A DNA stretch of 35,932 nucleotides, from contig QBUL01000179.1 in assembly GCA_013180605.1 (NCBI GenBank), positions 1 through 35,932 on the forward strand, in the 5' to 3' direction. Below the pieces are notes generated by a model. It searched no databases. It saw nothing but the letters and a program-made list of their open reading frames with translations, and was not told the origin of the DNA. This document shows, in pieces, positions 15,552 through 23,894 of this stretch; position 1 is the stretch's first letter, and each line of letters opens with the position of its first letter. This DNA comes from Candidatus Methanophagaceae archaeon GoMg1. GTDB taxonomy: Archaea > Halobacteriota > Syntropharchaeia > Alkanophagales > Methanospirareceae. Both the position numbers and the translations under genes were made by a program.

Positions 15552-16945
15552 TCATTCCTCGCCTTCTTGATTACGTGCCCTGACGTCTCCACAAGTTTTT
15601 GTATTGCGGGAAGAAGGTCCCCGGGAAATGTGATATAATCATTTGGAAGCGATGCAAGGCTTTGCGAATCGGCAAACGACTTTTCGATCTGCACCTTGAG
15701 GCTCAGATCTCTTACCCGTGCAACCATCAGGTCTTCATGAATTATCTGTTTACCCCATCTCTTTTCAGCCATCTCGATTGCGGTGCGAAAACCGGATGAA
15801 TTCTCTCGGAGCCACTCAAAAGCACCTTTTTTTCGAACTGTCATGAGCGCATTTCCGATTTTGATCGTGCTTGCGGTCGCTTTCAGATTGGAGTTATGAA
15901 TATCCAGAGTTGCAACCGAAGCCAGCACTTCCAGTGCGGCATAAGGGATGGTCATCAGATTCAAAGTTACCGAACCGTCGGGCTCGATCTGTAGATAATT
16001 TTCAGGCGAAGATGAAGTCGCATCTTCAAGGGGATCCTCGGGTAACCGGTAGTATGCCTTTCCATCTGCCACAACTTTTACCAGGCAGCCCCACTCCCAG
16101 CCAGCCTCACAGATATGGTCACAGGGATGGTCCGCATCATCTCCTGTAAAAATCGCAAGCATCACCGCAAGACCATCTGCGGGTAGCCATTCATGCTCTC
16201 CCTGTTGTGAGAGTGCATAGAGTGTAACTTCAACGGGAGTCATATCACCACTCCGCGTACTGGTATCGGTCTTAACGGACGCGTTCCAGCATGCTCGCTG
16301 CCATTCCAGCAGGCGTCTTGCTCTGAACCTTTCACCTCCGATAAACAGATCGCCATCGTTGATTGTGAGTGTGAACGATCTTTTGTTTGATACAGGAGAT
16401 GGTTTCTGCTCCCCTCCAACAATCTCAAGCAGTTTATCACGCAGCACCTCTCTATTAAAATCCCCGGCTTCTTCAAATCTCGAAGCCCTGACAACAGGTG
16501 GAAGAAACTCTCTGAATTCCAGAGGAAAACGAAATCGCCAGCGTTCCATCCTGGTAGATTTGGTATATGTTTCTCGTTCTATGCCAATGAGCACACCCTT
16601 TCGCACCAGATTATTCTTCACCTTTTTGAATGTTTCTTTGTACCGCTGGGTAAAAGTCCCGTAATAATGCCCGTTCACTGGTTCTGCGCAACCGTATAGT
16701 CTCTTGAAGTACTCGATGCCAACCTCTTTGTTTATCTTATTGAGCAGGTGGAGAAATACAACTTCCCTGTATGTTAATGAGTTCAGTGCTTCCTGTATGC
16801 CAATCGTGGAGATGAAGAAGTTCTCAAAGATGTCACGAGAAGTCACCTCACTGGCAGGAAAACCACGGCTTTTGCAGATCGCCTTGATATCAGAGTCATT
16901 GGTATCGCTTTTGCACATCTGCTTCAGCATACTTTGCGTATCCAT
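15548..16945 (-). CDS. Helicase-associated protein, first gene of the XPB triad, 465 aa
   Basis: Residues of about 325-440 resemble the same XPB/Ssl2-like domain seen in its two neighbours (YLQIEPDGSVTLNLMTIPYA, then a helical block with AFEWLRENSSGFRTAIEMA and VRDLSLKVQIEKSF). The N-terminal part (30-160) is helical and looks like tandem winged-helix segments: ALNSLTYREVVFLHLLNK, then a lysine-rich helix and MERWRFRFPLEFREFLPP. No enzyme motifs are seen. The start ATG at 16945 follows AGGTG. Upstream, the reverse strand is AT-rich and could carry the triad's promoter, opposite that of cdhE. Function is unknown; a subunit of an XPB-containing repair or defence complex is inference. Confidence 0.6.
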   Translation of the reverse strand: MDTQSMLKQMCKSDTNDSDIKAICKSRGFPASEVTSRDIFENFFISTIGIQEALNSLTYREVVFLHLLNKINKEVGIEYFKRLYGCAEPVNGHYYGTFTQRYKETFKKVKNNLVRKGVLIGIERETYTKSTRMERWRFRFPLEFREFLPPVVRASRFEEAGDFNREVLRDKLLEIVGGEQKPSPVSNKRSFTLTINDGDLFIGGERFRARRLLEWQRACWNASVKTDTSTRSGDMTPVEVTLYALSQQGEHEWLPADGLAVMLAIFTGDDADHPCDHICEAGWEWGCLVKVVADGKAYYRLPEDPLEDATSSSPENYLQIEPDGSVTLNLMTIPYAALEVLASVATLDIHNSNLKATASTIKIGNALMTVRKKGAFEWLRENSSGFRTAIEMAEKRWGKQIIHEDLMVARVRDLSLKVQIEKSFADSQSLASLPNDYITFPGDLLPAIQKLVETSGHVIKKARNE

Positions 16946-17115
16946 TCAATCGCACCTATTTGTGTATATCTTAAGTTATGTCGATGACTTTTTTTCTTCT
17001 TTTTAGAAGCGGACTATCAATTATGATACTTACCAAAAGACTAAAAACTTTATTAAAGAAACAAATAAAAATTTATTCGGAATATCAATTGGTGTAATAA
17101 AGGAAGCATGAGGAA
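16946..17115. promoter_or_regulatory. Divergent promoter region, XPB triad / cdhE
   Basis: These 170 nt separate two start codons in opposite directions. TGTGTATATCTTAAGTTATG (16961-16980) closely resembles TGTATATTAAGTTATG in the gap before the Ntn hydrolase (about 9210-9225), so both inserted modules have a similar sequence next to them. A T-rich run (16988-17002) and an AT-rich block near 17066-17080 (AATAAAAATTTATT) could be the terminator and TATA regions. Exact promoters cannot be placed by eye. Confidence 0.4.
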
Positions 17116-18555
17116 ATGAAAATAAGCAGCCCAATGGAGGCATGGAAATATCTGCCAGGGACGAATTGCAAAGAATGCGGTGAGAAAACGTGTCTGGCTT
17201 TTGCGTCGCTACTGCTGGAGAGGAAGAAGAAATTAGAAGAATGCCCGCTGCTTTTTGAGCCCAAATACGCAGAAAAAGGAAAGAAGTTAGCGGAACTGTT
17301 AGCGCCAGAAGTACGAGAACTGGAGGTAGGAGTAGGCGATAAAGCGATAAAAATAGGTGGAGAAGACATCATGCACCGACACGAGCTCACTTTCTTTAAT
17401 CGAACAGCGCTTGCTTATGACGTCTGGGACACGATGAAAGAAGAAGAGTTAAGAGAGCGTGTAAGAGGAATAACGAATTGGCGGAAGTTTTATGTCGGTG
17501 AATTTTTAAACGTAGATGCGATTGCCGTTCGTTCGGTATCAGGCGAAGCGAAAACATTTGCGCAGTGTGTGAAACGCGTGGCAGAAGAAACCAATTTACC
17601 GCTCGTGCTATGCTCATTCGATGCGAAAGTGATAGAAGAAGGATTGAAGGAAGTTTCAGACAGAAATCCGCTGATATATGCGGCAACCGAAGATAACTGG
17701 AAACCGTTTCTGGAACTTGCAACGCAATACGAAGTTCCAGTTACGCTGTTTTCCACAGACCTCGATATGCTAAACACCCTTGCCGTGACGTTCTCCTCGG
17801 CTGGCGTGACGAATATCGTGTTGGACCCCGGGACGTATCCAACAGGGAAAGGGCTTGAGGAGACGTTTTCCAAGTTTATAAGGATACGGCGTGCAGGGAT
17901 AGTGGATGGGAACAAAGGAATTGCATATCCTTTGATGTCCGTACCTATGACCGCATGGATGGTTAACGGAACTGGAACAGGAACGGGAGCTAAAGCGGAA
18001 AACACGCTGGAGACTTCTTACTGGGAAGCGATACTCGCAGATTTGTTCATCCTGAAATACGCGGATATAATGATTTTGCACTCAACAGAGCCGCATTCGT
18101 TGATACCCGGGCGCACGCTGGTTGCGAATATATATACCGACCCAAGGCGTCCAGTAAGCGTAGAGCCGGGATTACGAGAGGTAGGAACTCCAACAGCTGG
18201 GCAATCACCTCTTTTTGTTACTACTAATTTCGCTTTGACGTATTACACCGTGGAGAGCGACCTTGCCTCTAACAAGATTGATTCCTATTTGATGGTGGTA
18301 GATGGCGAAGGGATGGGAGTAGAATCCGCCGTTGCGGGTGGTCAGCTCAATGCAGAGACAATGAAAGATGCTCTGGAATCGTTTGACGTGGAGCAAAAGG
18401 TAAAGCATAAGACAATGGTGATACCTGGTCTTGCCGCGCGACTTTCTGGCGAGACTGAGGACGTTACGGGTTGGACAGTGCTCGTGGGTCCGAGGGACAG
18501 TGGACGGATTCCCGGGTGGATGGAGAATAACTGGCCGCCTGAAAGCGTTACTTAA
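17116..18555 (+). CDS. cdhE: Acetyl-CoA decarbonylase/synthase gamma subunit (corrinoid iron-sulfur protein)
   Basis: CdhE carries the [4Fe-4S] cluster and binds the corrinoid together with CdhD. The N-terminal cluster motif is intact: Cys18, Cys21, Cys26 and Cys43 in TNCKECGEKTC and EECPLL. The TIM-barrel part follows, with KFYVGEFLNVDAIAVRSVSG, VPVTLFSTDLDML and NIVLDPGTYPTGKGLEET. The C-terminal B12-binding part has SPLFVTTNFALTYYTVESD and GPRDSGRIPGWMENNWPP. It is 479 aa, normal. The ribosome site is GAGGAA right before the ATG. It is separated from cdhD by the XPB triad, so it probably has its own promoter. The ATP synthase subunit I gene starts 80 nt downstream. Confidence 0.96.
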   Translation: MKISSPMEAWKYLPGTNCKECGEKTCLAFASLLLERKKKLEECPLLFEPKYAEKGKKLAELLAPEVRELEVGVGDKAIKIGGEDIMHRHELTFFNRTALAYDVWDTMKEEELRERVRGITNWRKFYVGEFLNVDAIAVRSVSGEAKTFAQCVKRVAEETNLPLVLCSFDAKVIEEGLKEVSDRNPLIYAATEDNWKPFLELATQYEVPVTLFSTDLDMLNTLAVTFSSAGVTNIVLDPGTYPTGKGLEETFSKFIRIRRAGIVDGNKGIAYPLMSVPMTAWMVNGTGTGTGAKAENTLETSYWEAILADLFILKYADIMILHSTEPHSLIPGRTLVANIYTDPRRPVSVEPGLREVGTPTAGQSPLFVTTNFALTYYTVESDLASNKIDSYLMVVDGEGMGVESAVAGGQLNAETMKDALESFDVEQKVKHKTMVIPGLAARLSGETEDVTGWTVLVGPRDSGRIPGWMENNWPPESVT

Positions 18556-18635
18556 TTCTAAACAAAATAGAAAGTAATTTAGTGCTTACATTATTACAGA
18601 TACAAAAGAGAAAGAGAGAGAGCGAATACAAAACG

Positions 18636-20783
18636 ATGCTAAAGCCGGTGGAAATGCGGGAACTGCGAATTGTCACCATGAATGACCTTGTAGACGGCGT
18701 AATCAAACGAATTGATGCTTTAGGGTCCGTTCATCTTACGGATATAAAGGAGTTCTTAGGCGACTGGGAAGGGTTAATAGAACCTTCAAAGGCAGATGCA
18801 ATATTAATGAAAACCTCCGAACTCTTGGCGAGAATAGACAATTTGATAGCTCTGTTGCGACCTGGTGAGGGTGCGAAGAAGAGCTTGATGGAGACGCTGT
18901 TTAAAGCACCTGAAGAAGTAGGGCAGGGCCAATGGCAAGCGGAAAAGATAAATGTAGAGGAGATAAGGTTAGACGAGGTAGAAAAGGATTTTGGGGCGTT
19001 AGAGCACACCATAACCGCATTAATAGATAAAAACGAGCGATTAAGTGAAGAATTATCAACTACAAAGGAACTCTTAGTGGCATTGAAGGCGTTAGGCGAT
19101 TTTGGCGTTAATCCGGATTTTGTAGGTGAGCATGAATTTATTTCGGTGTATGCGGGTAAGCTGCCTATCGGTAATTTAGACGAGTTGAAAACCACTCTTG
19201 ATACAATAACCGGTGGAAATCACCTTGTCGTGTCAAAGCAGATAACCGAGAGCGAAACGGAAGGGGAAAAGACGCCTTTTGCTCTTGCTTTTGCGCTGAT
19301 TGCGGCACTAAAGACCGATAAAGAGGAAGTGGAGCGGGTGTTGACCCGGTTGGACTTTGACTCACAGGTGTTTCCGGAACACATTCCTGATTCTATAAAC
19401 GATGCAATACAGGATACGGCGGCAAGGATACAGCGGCTGGATAGGGATATAAAGGAGAACGAGAGCGAAATAGAGGGGATAAGAGAGACAAAGTTTAAAG
19501 ACCTGCTCGTGATGCAGGAACTTGTGCAGATAGAGGAAAGCAAAGCAAAGGCAAAGGTTCTGTTTGGTAAGAGCGAACACGTACGCGTTATCGAGGGCTG
19601 GACGCCCAAACAGGAGGTTGAACGCATAATAGAAGGAATAAATGAAGAGACAGGTGGATTCTCCGTGATTGAGGTGATAGAGCCAAAGCGTGAGGACGTG
19701 CGTGTGCCTTCTTTGCTGAACAATCCACGAATAATAAAGCCTTTTGAATCCGTAATCAAGATGTATGGGCATCCGTTATACAAGGATATAGACCCAACGC
19801 TGATTACCGCCATAATGTTCCCTATTCTTTTTGGTCTTATGTTCCCGGATATGGGGCATGGTCTGATTATACTTTTACTCGGGCTGGCATTGATGTTTGC
19901 TTTTAAGGGCTTAGACAAGGAAATAAGAAGCGCGGGTATAATTATAGTCTTATGCGGGCTTTGTGCGGTAATTGCCGGTGCGCTATTCGGCGAATTCTTT
20001 GGATTCAGTCATTATGCGTCTGAGTTGATTCATAATTCCCTGGGTATGCACATACCTCACTGGCTTCTCCTTGATCCCTTGTGGTTCGAGCCCATCCCAA
20101 ATGTAGAGTTCATGTTCATTGTGGTTATGCTGATTGGCACATTGCACATGGGACTTGGCTTGTTCCTTGGTGTAGCAAATAATATGTCGGAAAGAGACTA
20201 CCTTGAAGTAATACGAGGGTTTGTAAAGCTCTGGTGTTTGTTCGGCGCTCTTTATTTCTTGCTTCTTCTATTCGGGTTTCATTTCACAGAGCTGCAAGAC
20301 AACAATACCATGCTACTGCTAAGAAATATGGCTATTTTCTTGCTGCTACCTATACTTTCGCTGTTTGTGCTCAAGATAATTGCCGAGTTGAGGCATGAGG
20401 TCGGTGGCGAAGACCATAGCAATGGCGAAAAGAAGGAAAAGAGGGGACCCATGGAGTACCTTATCATTCTTATAGACGGTGTGATAGATGCCGTGCTGGA
20501 GAATTTCTTTCGGTTCCTTGCGAATATCGTATCTTATGGCAGGATTCTTGCTTTAGCGTTATGTCATGCCGCGTTAATTGAAGTGTTCCTTCTTTTGTCT
20601 TTCATGTGTTTTGGTATACATGTAGCTATAGCGACTGTGGTGTTCTTAGCTGGGACTGTGGTTGTAATAATTCTCGAGGCGATAATGGCGGGTATACATA
20701 CCATCAGGCTGCATTTCTACGAGTGGTTCACGAAATTTTATGAGGGTGGCGGCGTTGAATTCTCACCGTTTAAGTTACGGTGA
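18636..20783 (+). CDS. atpI: A-type ATP synthase subunit I (a subunit homologue)
   Basis: Subunit I is the membrane stator of the archaeal A1A0 ATP synthase; its C-terminal half forms the ion channel next to the c ring. The frame opens at 18582, but the ATG at 18636 gives the standard beginning MLKPVEMRELRIVTM; the product is 715 aa. Residues 1 to about 360 are the cytoplasmic coiled-coil arm. The second half has seven or eight membrane helices, with the conserved GLMFPDMGHGLIILLLGL, FGEFFGFSHY and SYGRILALALCHAALIEVF. The Arg of SYGRILAL corresponds to the essential Arg of the V-ATPase a subunit (SYLRLWALSLAH). The other ATPase genes do not follow: the next gene is on the other strand, so the usual operon is broken here. 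Confidence 0.93.
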   Translation: MLKPVEMRELRIVTMNDLVDGVIKRIDALGSVHLTDIKEFLGDWEGLIEPSKADAILMKTSELLARIDNLIALLRPGEGAKKSLMETLFKAPEEVGQGQWQAEKINVEEIRLDEVEKDFGALEHTITALIDKNERLSEELSTTKELLVALKALGDFGVNPDFVGEHEFISVYAGKLPIGNLDELKTTLDTITGGNHLVVSKQITESETEGEKTPFALAFALIAALKTDKEEVERVLTRLDFDSQVFPEHIPDSINDAIQDTAARIQRLDRDIKENESEIEGIRETKFKDLLVMQELVQIEESKAKAKVLFGKSEHVRVIEGWTPKQEVERIIEGINEETGGFSVIEVIEPKREDVRVPSLLNNPRIIKPFESVIKMYGHPLYKDIDPTLITAIMFPILFGLMFPDMGHGLIILLLGLALMFAFKGLDKEIRSAGIIIVLCGLCAVIAGALFGEFFGFSHYASELIHNSLGMHIPHWLLLDPLWFEPIPNVEFMFIVVMLIGTLHMGLGLFLGVANNMSERDYLEVIRGFVKLWCLFGALYFLLLLFGFHFTELQDNNTMLLLRNMAIFLLLPILSLFVLKIIAELRHEVGGEDHSNGEKKEKRGPMEYLIILIDGVIDAVLENFFRFLANIVSYGRILALALCHAALIEVFLLLSFMCFGIHVAIATVVFLAGTVVVIILEAIMAGIHTIRLHFYEWFTKFYEGGGVEFSPFKLR

Positions 20784-20807
20784 GTCTGTATGTATATACA
20801 ATAACAG

Positions 20808-21401
20808 TCAAAGAATCTTCTTCACCCTACGAAAGAAACGGATAGCGGGAATAACAATCGTAAACAGAGGTAAGCTGAGCACTATTTCTATATCTGCATC
20901 CATCTGTTCCTTCACAAATGAAGGTACAATTTCGAGTCTGGTTACAGGCACAAAAGCATTCGCTATGCCGCTGCCCGCATACAAAAAGCCAGTCAGCACG
21001 CCAGTTTGGTACGGGTCTGATAGCCTTACCTTCACCCTACCCTCTAAACGCTTCATGGATATACTTTTGGTGAGCGCCGCCGCAAAATCCGTACCCGCAT
21101 CATACAGTTCATTTGCGTTTACTACGAGCTTCCCCCAATCGGTGGGCTTCTCCTCTTTTTTTGGAATGTCCTTTTTGATAATGGTACCGCTCAAGACCCG
21201 TAATTGAAACTCCCGCTTTTCCGAGCTAAAGCCCAGACGTCCAGATGCAATGCCCCTTAAGAAAACAAAGGACATTCGTACCTCTGCTAAAGGTCCTTCC
21301 TTGAATAGCCGAAGCGAAATGTCAACGGGTATTAGGAGCGTGGCAGCTATTAAGACCAATATAAACGCTAAAACAACCGCAAGAATCAGCAGCATCTTCA
21401 T
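20808..21401 (-). CDS. DUF2953-domain membrane-anchored protein (YtfI-like), 197 aa
   Basis: A single N-terminal membrane helix (MLLILAVVLAFILVLIAATL) is followed by a beta-rich domain starting IPVDISLRLFKEGPL, with the second half (RLEGRVKVRLSDPYQTGVLTG, then DADIEIVLSLPLFTI) typical of DUF2953. The C-terminus is basic. It follows, on the same strand, a YtfJ-family gene; the two families are also neighbours in Bacillus as ytfI and ytfJ. The topology suggests an extracytoplasmic or membrane-surface domain. The reaction, if any, is unknown. The stop lies 25 nt from the end of atpI (convergent). Confidence 0.75.
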   Translation of the reverse strand: MKMLLILAVVLAFILVLIAATLLIPVDISLRLFKEGPLAEVRMSFVFLRGIASGRLGFSSEKREFQLRVLSGTIIKKDIPKKEEKPTDWGKLVVNANELYDAGTDFAAALTKSISMKRLEGRVKVRLSDPYQTGVLTGFLYAGSGIANAFVPVTRLEIVPSFVKEQMDADIEIVLSLPLFTIVIPAIRFFRRVKKIL

Positions 21402-21505
21402 TGTACTTTACGTTTTTAAAAATTAATCGAATCCGCATTATCACCTAAAAATAAACAAATAGGAGAGCTTATCTAAAAACTCTCCATACTGGCGTTCTAC
21501 AAGTA

Positions 21506-21895
21506 TTATGATTTTTCTTCGGTTTTCCTGCCCTCTTTCATATCTTTGATTTTTTCCATCACCATCGGCAATGCTTCTCCAACGATTTTATCCAATGTGC
21601 CAGACGGTTTTAGCGAGGCCACCCTCAACCCCTCTGGGCCTGGTATGCCCTTGAATACCGCTACGAGTGCTACAGGCCTCATTCCACCGCCACCCCCGAC
21701 ACCATATCCTTGTCCGCCCTTCGTGTCCTCCTTGCCACCGCCGCCGCCACCACCTGCGCCAAAACCAATCTCAAAGATGGGAATCAGGGTCTTATCCTCC
21801 AGCTCTATGGGCTTGCCAATTGCGATGTCAACGGTGATCATCTTCCGCAATTCTTCCCACATGTCTTTTATAACTACACTTGGCTCTTCATCCAT
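21506..21895 (-). CDS. YtfJ/GerW-family protein, 129 aa
   Basis: YtfJ (GerW) was named for a Bacillus spore germination protein, but homologues are common in non-sporulating prokaryotes. It shows IAIGKPIELEDKTLIPIFEI (residues 22-41), the Gly-rich block FGAGGGGGGGKEDTKGGQGY and GGGGMRPVALVAVFKG, all typical. A GTG at 21907 extends the frame by four Lys/Met codons through a poly-A run, but the ATG at 21895 sits at good distance from AGGTG, so I chose it. It probably forms an operon with the DUF2953 gene 104 nt downstream. It is cytoplasmic and its role is unknown. Confidence 0.88.
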   Translation of the reverse strand: MDEEPSVVIKDMWEELRKMITVDIAIGKPIELEDKTLIPIFEIGFGAGGGGGGGKEDTKGGQGYGVGGGGGMRPVALVAVFKGIPGPEGLRVASLKPSGTLDKIVGEALPMVMEKIKDMKEGRKTEEKS

Positions 21896-21952
21896 TTTTT
21901 TTTTCACCTATTTGTACTTTTCCATAGAAAGTCGTCCCTTATAAGATTTTCG

Positions 21953-21973
21953 GTGTCCCTTACTTTGGGACAC
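21953..21973 (+). promoter_or_regulatory. Perfect hairpin in divergent promoter region
   Basis: GTGTCCC / GGGACAC form a 7-bp perfect inverted repeat around a 7-nt loop, between the divergent YtfJ and 22033 genes. It is preceded by a related half-site (CGTCCCTTA at about 21933). The placement upstream of both promoters suggests an operator or a repeat remnant. Confidence 0.4.
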
Positions 21974-22010
21974 GATTCATATCACAATTATTAAAAGCGA
22001 AAAGCCCCTT

Positions 22011-22017
22011 TATAAAA
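22011..22017 (+). promoter_or_regulatory. TATA box for gene at 22033
   Basis: TATAAAA preceded by a BRE-like purine/C stretch (AAAAGCCCCTT), 22 nt before the ATG. This spacing predicts a leaderless transcript. Confidence 0.6.
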
Positions 22018-22032
22018 CCGATTAAAGAAATA

Positions 22033-22689
22033 ATGCTTGGAACCAAACAAAAGAGCATAAGGATAAAAGAACTGGAGAACTATGGCTCTTCTCTTCGTCC
22101 TCTATATACCATAAGGGTGGAGATAGAGATAGTAGTCAGGGAAAGTCCCGATATGCTTCACAAAATATTTACCGGCACGGGGCTCATAGCAAGGGAGACG
22201 GTCCCTTTTGATGTCGTATCGAACTTTAGGGGTTCGGCAGACAATAAACCTTTTTATTCCGCTCTTATCGTGCATGAAGGCATCACGAAAAAATACGAGG
22301 TGGTGGCGAGGGACACGGGTGGGTTTCTCAGGACGAGGATAAATTATGAGCCCGTGGTATATCCAGAGGAACTTCGGTTGACGCATCCTGCGGAATTCCC
22401 ACGAATGGGCATAGAAGTAGAGGAATGGGAACTTCATAACTACAAGCATTATTTTATGCTGCTTATCGCATCTAAACGGTACGAAAGCGTTGATATGTGG
22501 GTAAGAAGGGAAAAAGGGGTAGGAGGGGAAGAAGAAGAGGCTTCGGAGTTTACGGTACTGAGGGTGAATCTTGCAGAATCGGAATTAAAAGCGAGGGAAG
22601 TACCTTGCTCGTGGTATCTGGAGCGGCTTTCGATATTTAAAGACGTTGACCTGAAGGAGGAAGTGAGGAGGGAAATAGAAGTGGGGTGA
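22033..22689 (+). CDS. Hypothetical protein, 218 aa
   Basis: An intact soluble protein with no family I recognise. The first 60 residues look like a beta-alpha unit (LYTIRVEIEIVVRESPDMLH, then FTGTGLIARETVPFD). The centre has the aromatic HNYKHYFMLLIASKRYESVD, and the C-terminus is rich in Glu/Arg. There is no signal or membrane segment. A good TATA box lies 22 nt upstream, so it starts its own transcript, which may run on into map 106 nt downstream. The gap to map holds only a weak A/T-rich inverted repeat (AAGTTTA / TAAACTT, about 22721-22737). Confidence 0.6.
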   Translation: MLGTKQKSIRIKELENYGSSLRPLYTIRVEIEIVVRESPDMLHKIFTGTGLIARETVPFDVVSNFRGSADNKPFYSALIVHEGITKKYEVVARDTGGFLRTRINYEPVVYPEELRLTHPAEFPRMGIEVEEWELHNYKHYFMLLIASKRYESVDMWVRREKGVGGEEEEASEFTVLRVNLAESELKAREVPCSWYLERLSIFKDVDLKEEVRREIEVG

Positions 22690-22795
22690 GAAGTAAGGAA
22701 CATTGAACATTGAGCATTTAAGTTTAACTTAAACTTAAAGTTAAGAGAAAAAGTAGAGGAAAAAAAATAGAGAGGGCGAGGGCGAGGCACTAAAA

Positions 22796-23695
22796 ATGGG
22801 AGAAGAAATAGAACTCATATTAGATGAATATAAGGTGGCAGGGCGGATTCTGGCAGAGGTACGAGAAGAAGCAGTAGAGAGAATAAAAGAAGGAGTTTCC
22901 TTATTAGAGGTTGCCGAATTTGTTGAGAACAGCATAAGGGAAAAGGGTGCAGAACCGGCATTCCCGTGTAATATATCGAGGAACGAGGAAGCGGCACATG
23001 CTACTCCTTCGATAGATGACGAGACGGTGTTTGGTGCGGATATTGTAAAACTTGATATCGGTACCCATATAAACGGTTATATTGGCGATAGTGCAGTGAC
23101 CGTGGACTTAAGTGGCAACAACGAGGAGCTGGTAAAAGCTTCTGAAGTGGCATTGAACGAAGCGATAAAGATAATTCGTGATGGCGTAACCACTATTGAG
23201 ATAGGAGAAGTAATTGAGAATACCATAAAAGAGCGAGGGTATAAACCTATTGTCAATCTGACTGGACACGGGCTCATGCGATATAACTCCCATGCTCCTC
23301 CTGTGATTCCCAATGTGAAGTATGAGCACGGAATAATATTAAGAGAGAATAATGTCATTGCGATAGAACCGTTTGCAACGGATGCGCAGGGTGCGGGAAA
23401 AGTAGTAGAGCACGGTAATGCGGAGATATACAGTCTGATAAAATCGAAACCCGTCAGAATGATAGAAGCGAAGAAGCTGCTAAAGGAAATAAAGAAATAC
23501 CAGGGGTTGCCATTCGCCAGGCGGTGGCTGCCACGCGAGAGGCTTGATATAGCACTACGAACGTTAAAAAACGGTGGAATATTAAGAGATTATCCCGTGT
23601 TGCGAGAAGAGGGAAAAGGGTTAGTTTCGCAAGCCGAGCATACGATAATCGTGACGGCGGATGGTTGTGAGGTAACGACAAAAAGAATTGTATAG
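22796..23695 (+). CDS. map: Methionine aminopeptidase, type II
   Basis: Removes the initiator Met from nascent proteins whose second residue is small. Metal ligands are visible in the standard order: Asp in KLDIGTHINGYIGD, the second Asp at the end of that motif, His in LTGHGLMRYNSHAPP, Glu in VIAIEPFAT and Glu in SQAEHTIIV. Between the last two lies an insertion of about 60 residues (KPVRMIEAKKLLKEIKKYQG onward) that defines type II (archaeal/eukaryotic) enzymes. It is 299 aa, normal. Immediately after the stop the 91-nt dispersed repeat begins. The Ntn hydrolase in this window (Met-Thr start) would be a suitable substrate. Confidence 0.95.
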   Translation: MGEEIELILDEYKVAGRILAEVREEAVERIKEGVSLLEVAEFVENSIREKGAEPAFPCNISRNEEAAHATPSIDDETVFGADIVKLDIGTHINGYIGDSAVTVDLSGNNEELVKASEVALNEAIKIIRDGVTTIEIGEVIENTIKERGYKPIVNLTGHGLMRYNSHAPPVIPNVKYEHGIILRENNVIAIEPFATDAQGAGKVVEHGNAEIYSLIKSKPVRMIEAKKLLKEIKKYQGLPFARRWLPRERLDIALRTLKNGGILRDYPVLREEGKGLVSQAEHTIIVTADGCEVTTKRIV

Positions 23696-23697
23696 CT

Positions 23698-23788
23698 GGC
23701 ACCGTCTAAAAATCACGTGATTTATCACCGCGGAGAGCGCAGAGTACGCAGAGTTTTAAGACTGCCCCAATCATTGTTTAGGCTTTCT
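23698..23788 (-). repeat. 91-nt dispersed repeat, copy 2
   Basis: Reverse complement of 78-168 with about 7 mismatches. It begins two bases after the map stop codon. At its gene-proximal end it contains the perfect palindrome AAATCACGTGATTT, then CACCGCGGAGAGCGCAGAG. The GCAGAG/CTCTGCG character continues to about 23825 beyond the aligned part. Confidence 0.85.
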
Positions 23789-23866
23789 GGTGCCTTTGCG
23801 TTCTCCGTGTGCTCTGCGGTGAATTTTGAGGATATAGTAATTTCACTATTTCTTTCTTAGTAAAGG

Positions 23867-23889
23867 TTCTTTCTTTTTCAAAGAAAGAA
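23867..23889 (+). promoter_or_regulatory. A/T-type hairpin just upstream of rtcA
   Basis: TTCTTTCTTT and AAAGAAAGAA form a 10-bp perfect stem with a 3-nt loop, ending 5 nt before the rtcA start codon. No Shine-Dalgarno sequence is visible there. If transcribed, the hairpin could mask the start; it may instead be a terminator-like or repeat element in the gap. Confidence 0.4.
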
Positions 23890-23894
23890 AGTGT

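Noticed and set aside
22721-22737. Inverted repeat AAGTTTA/TAAACTT before map as an operator.
   Set aside because: The surrounding DNA is a run of similar AT-rich words, so a chance hairpin is likely.
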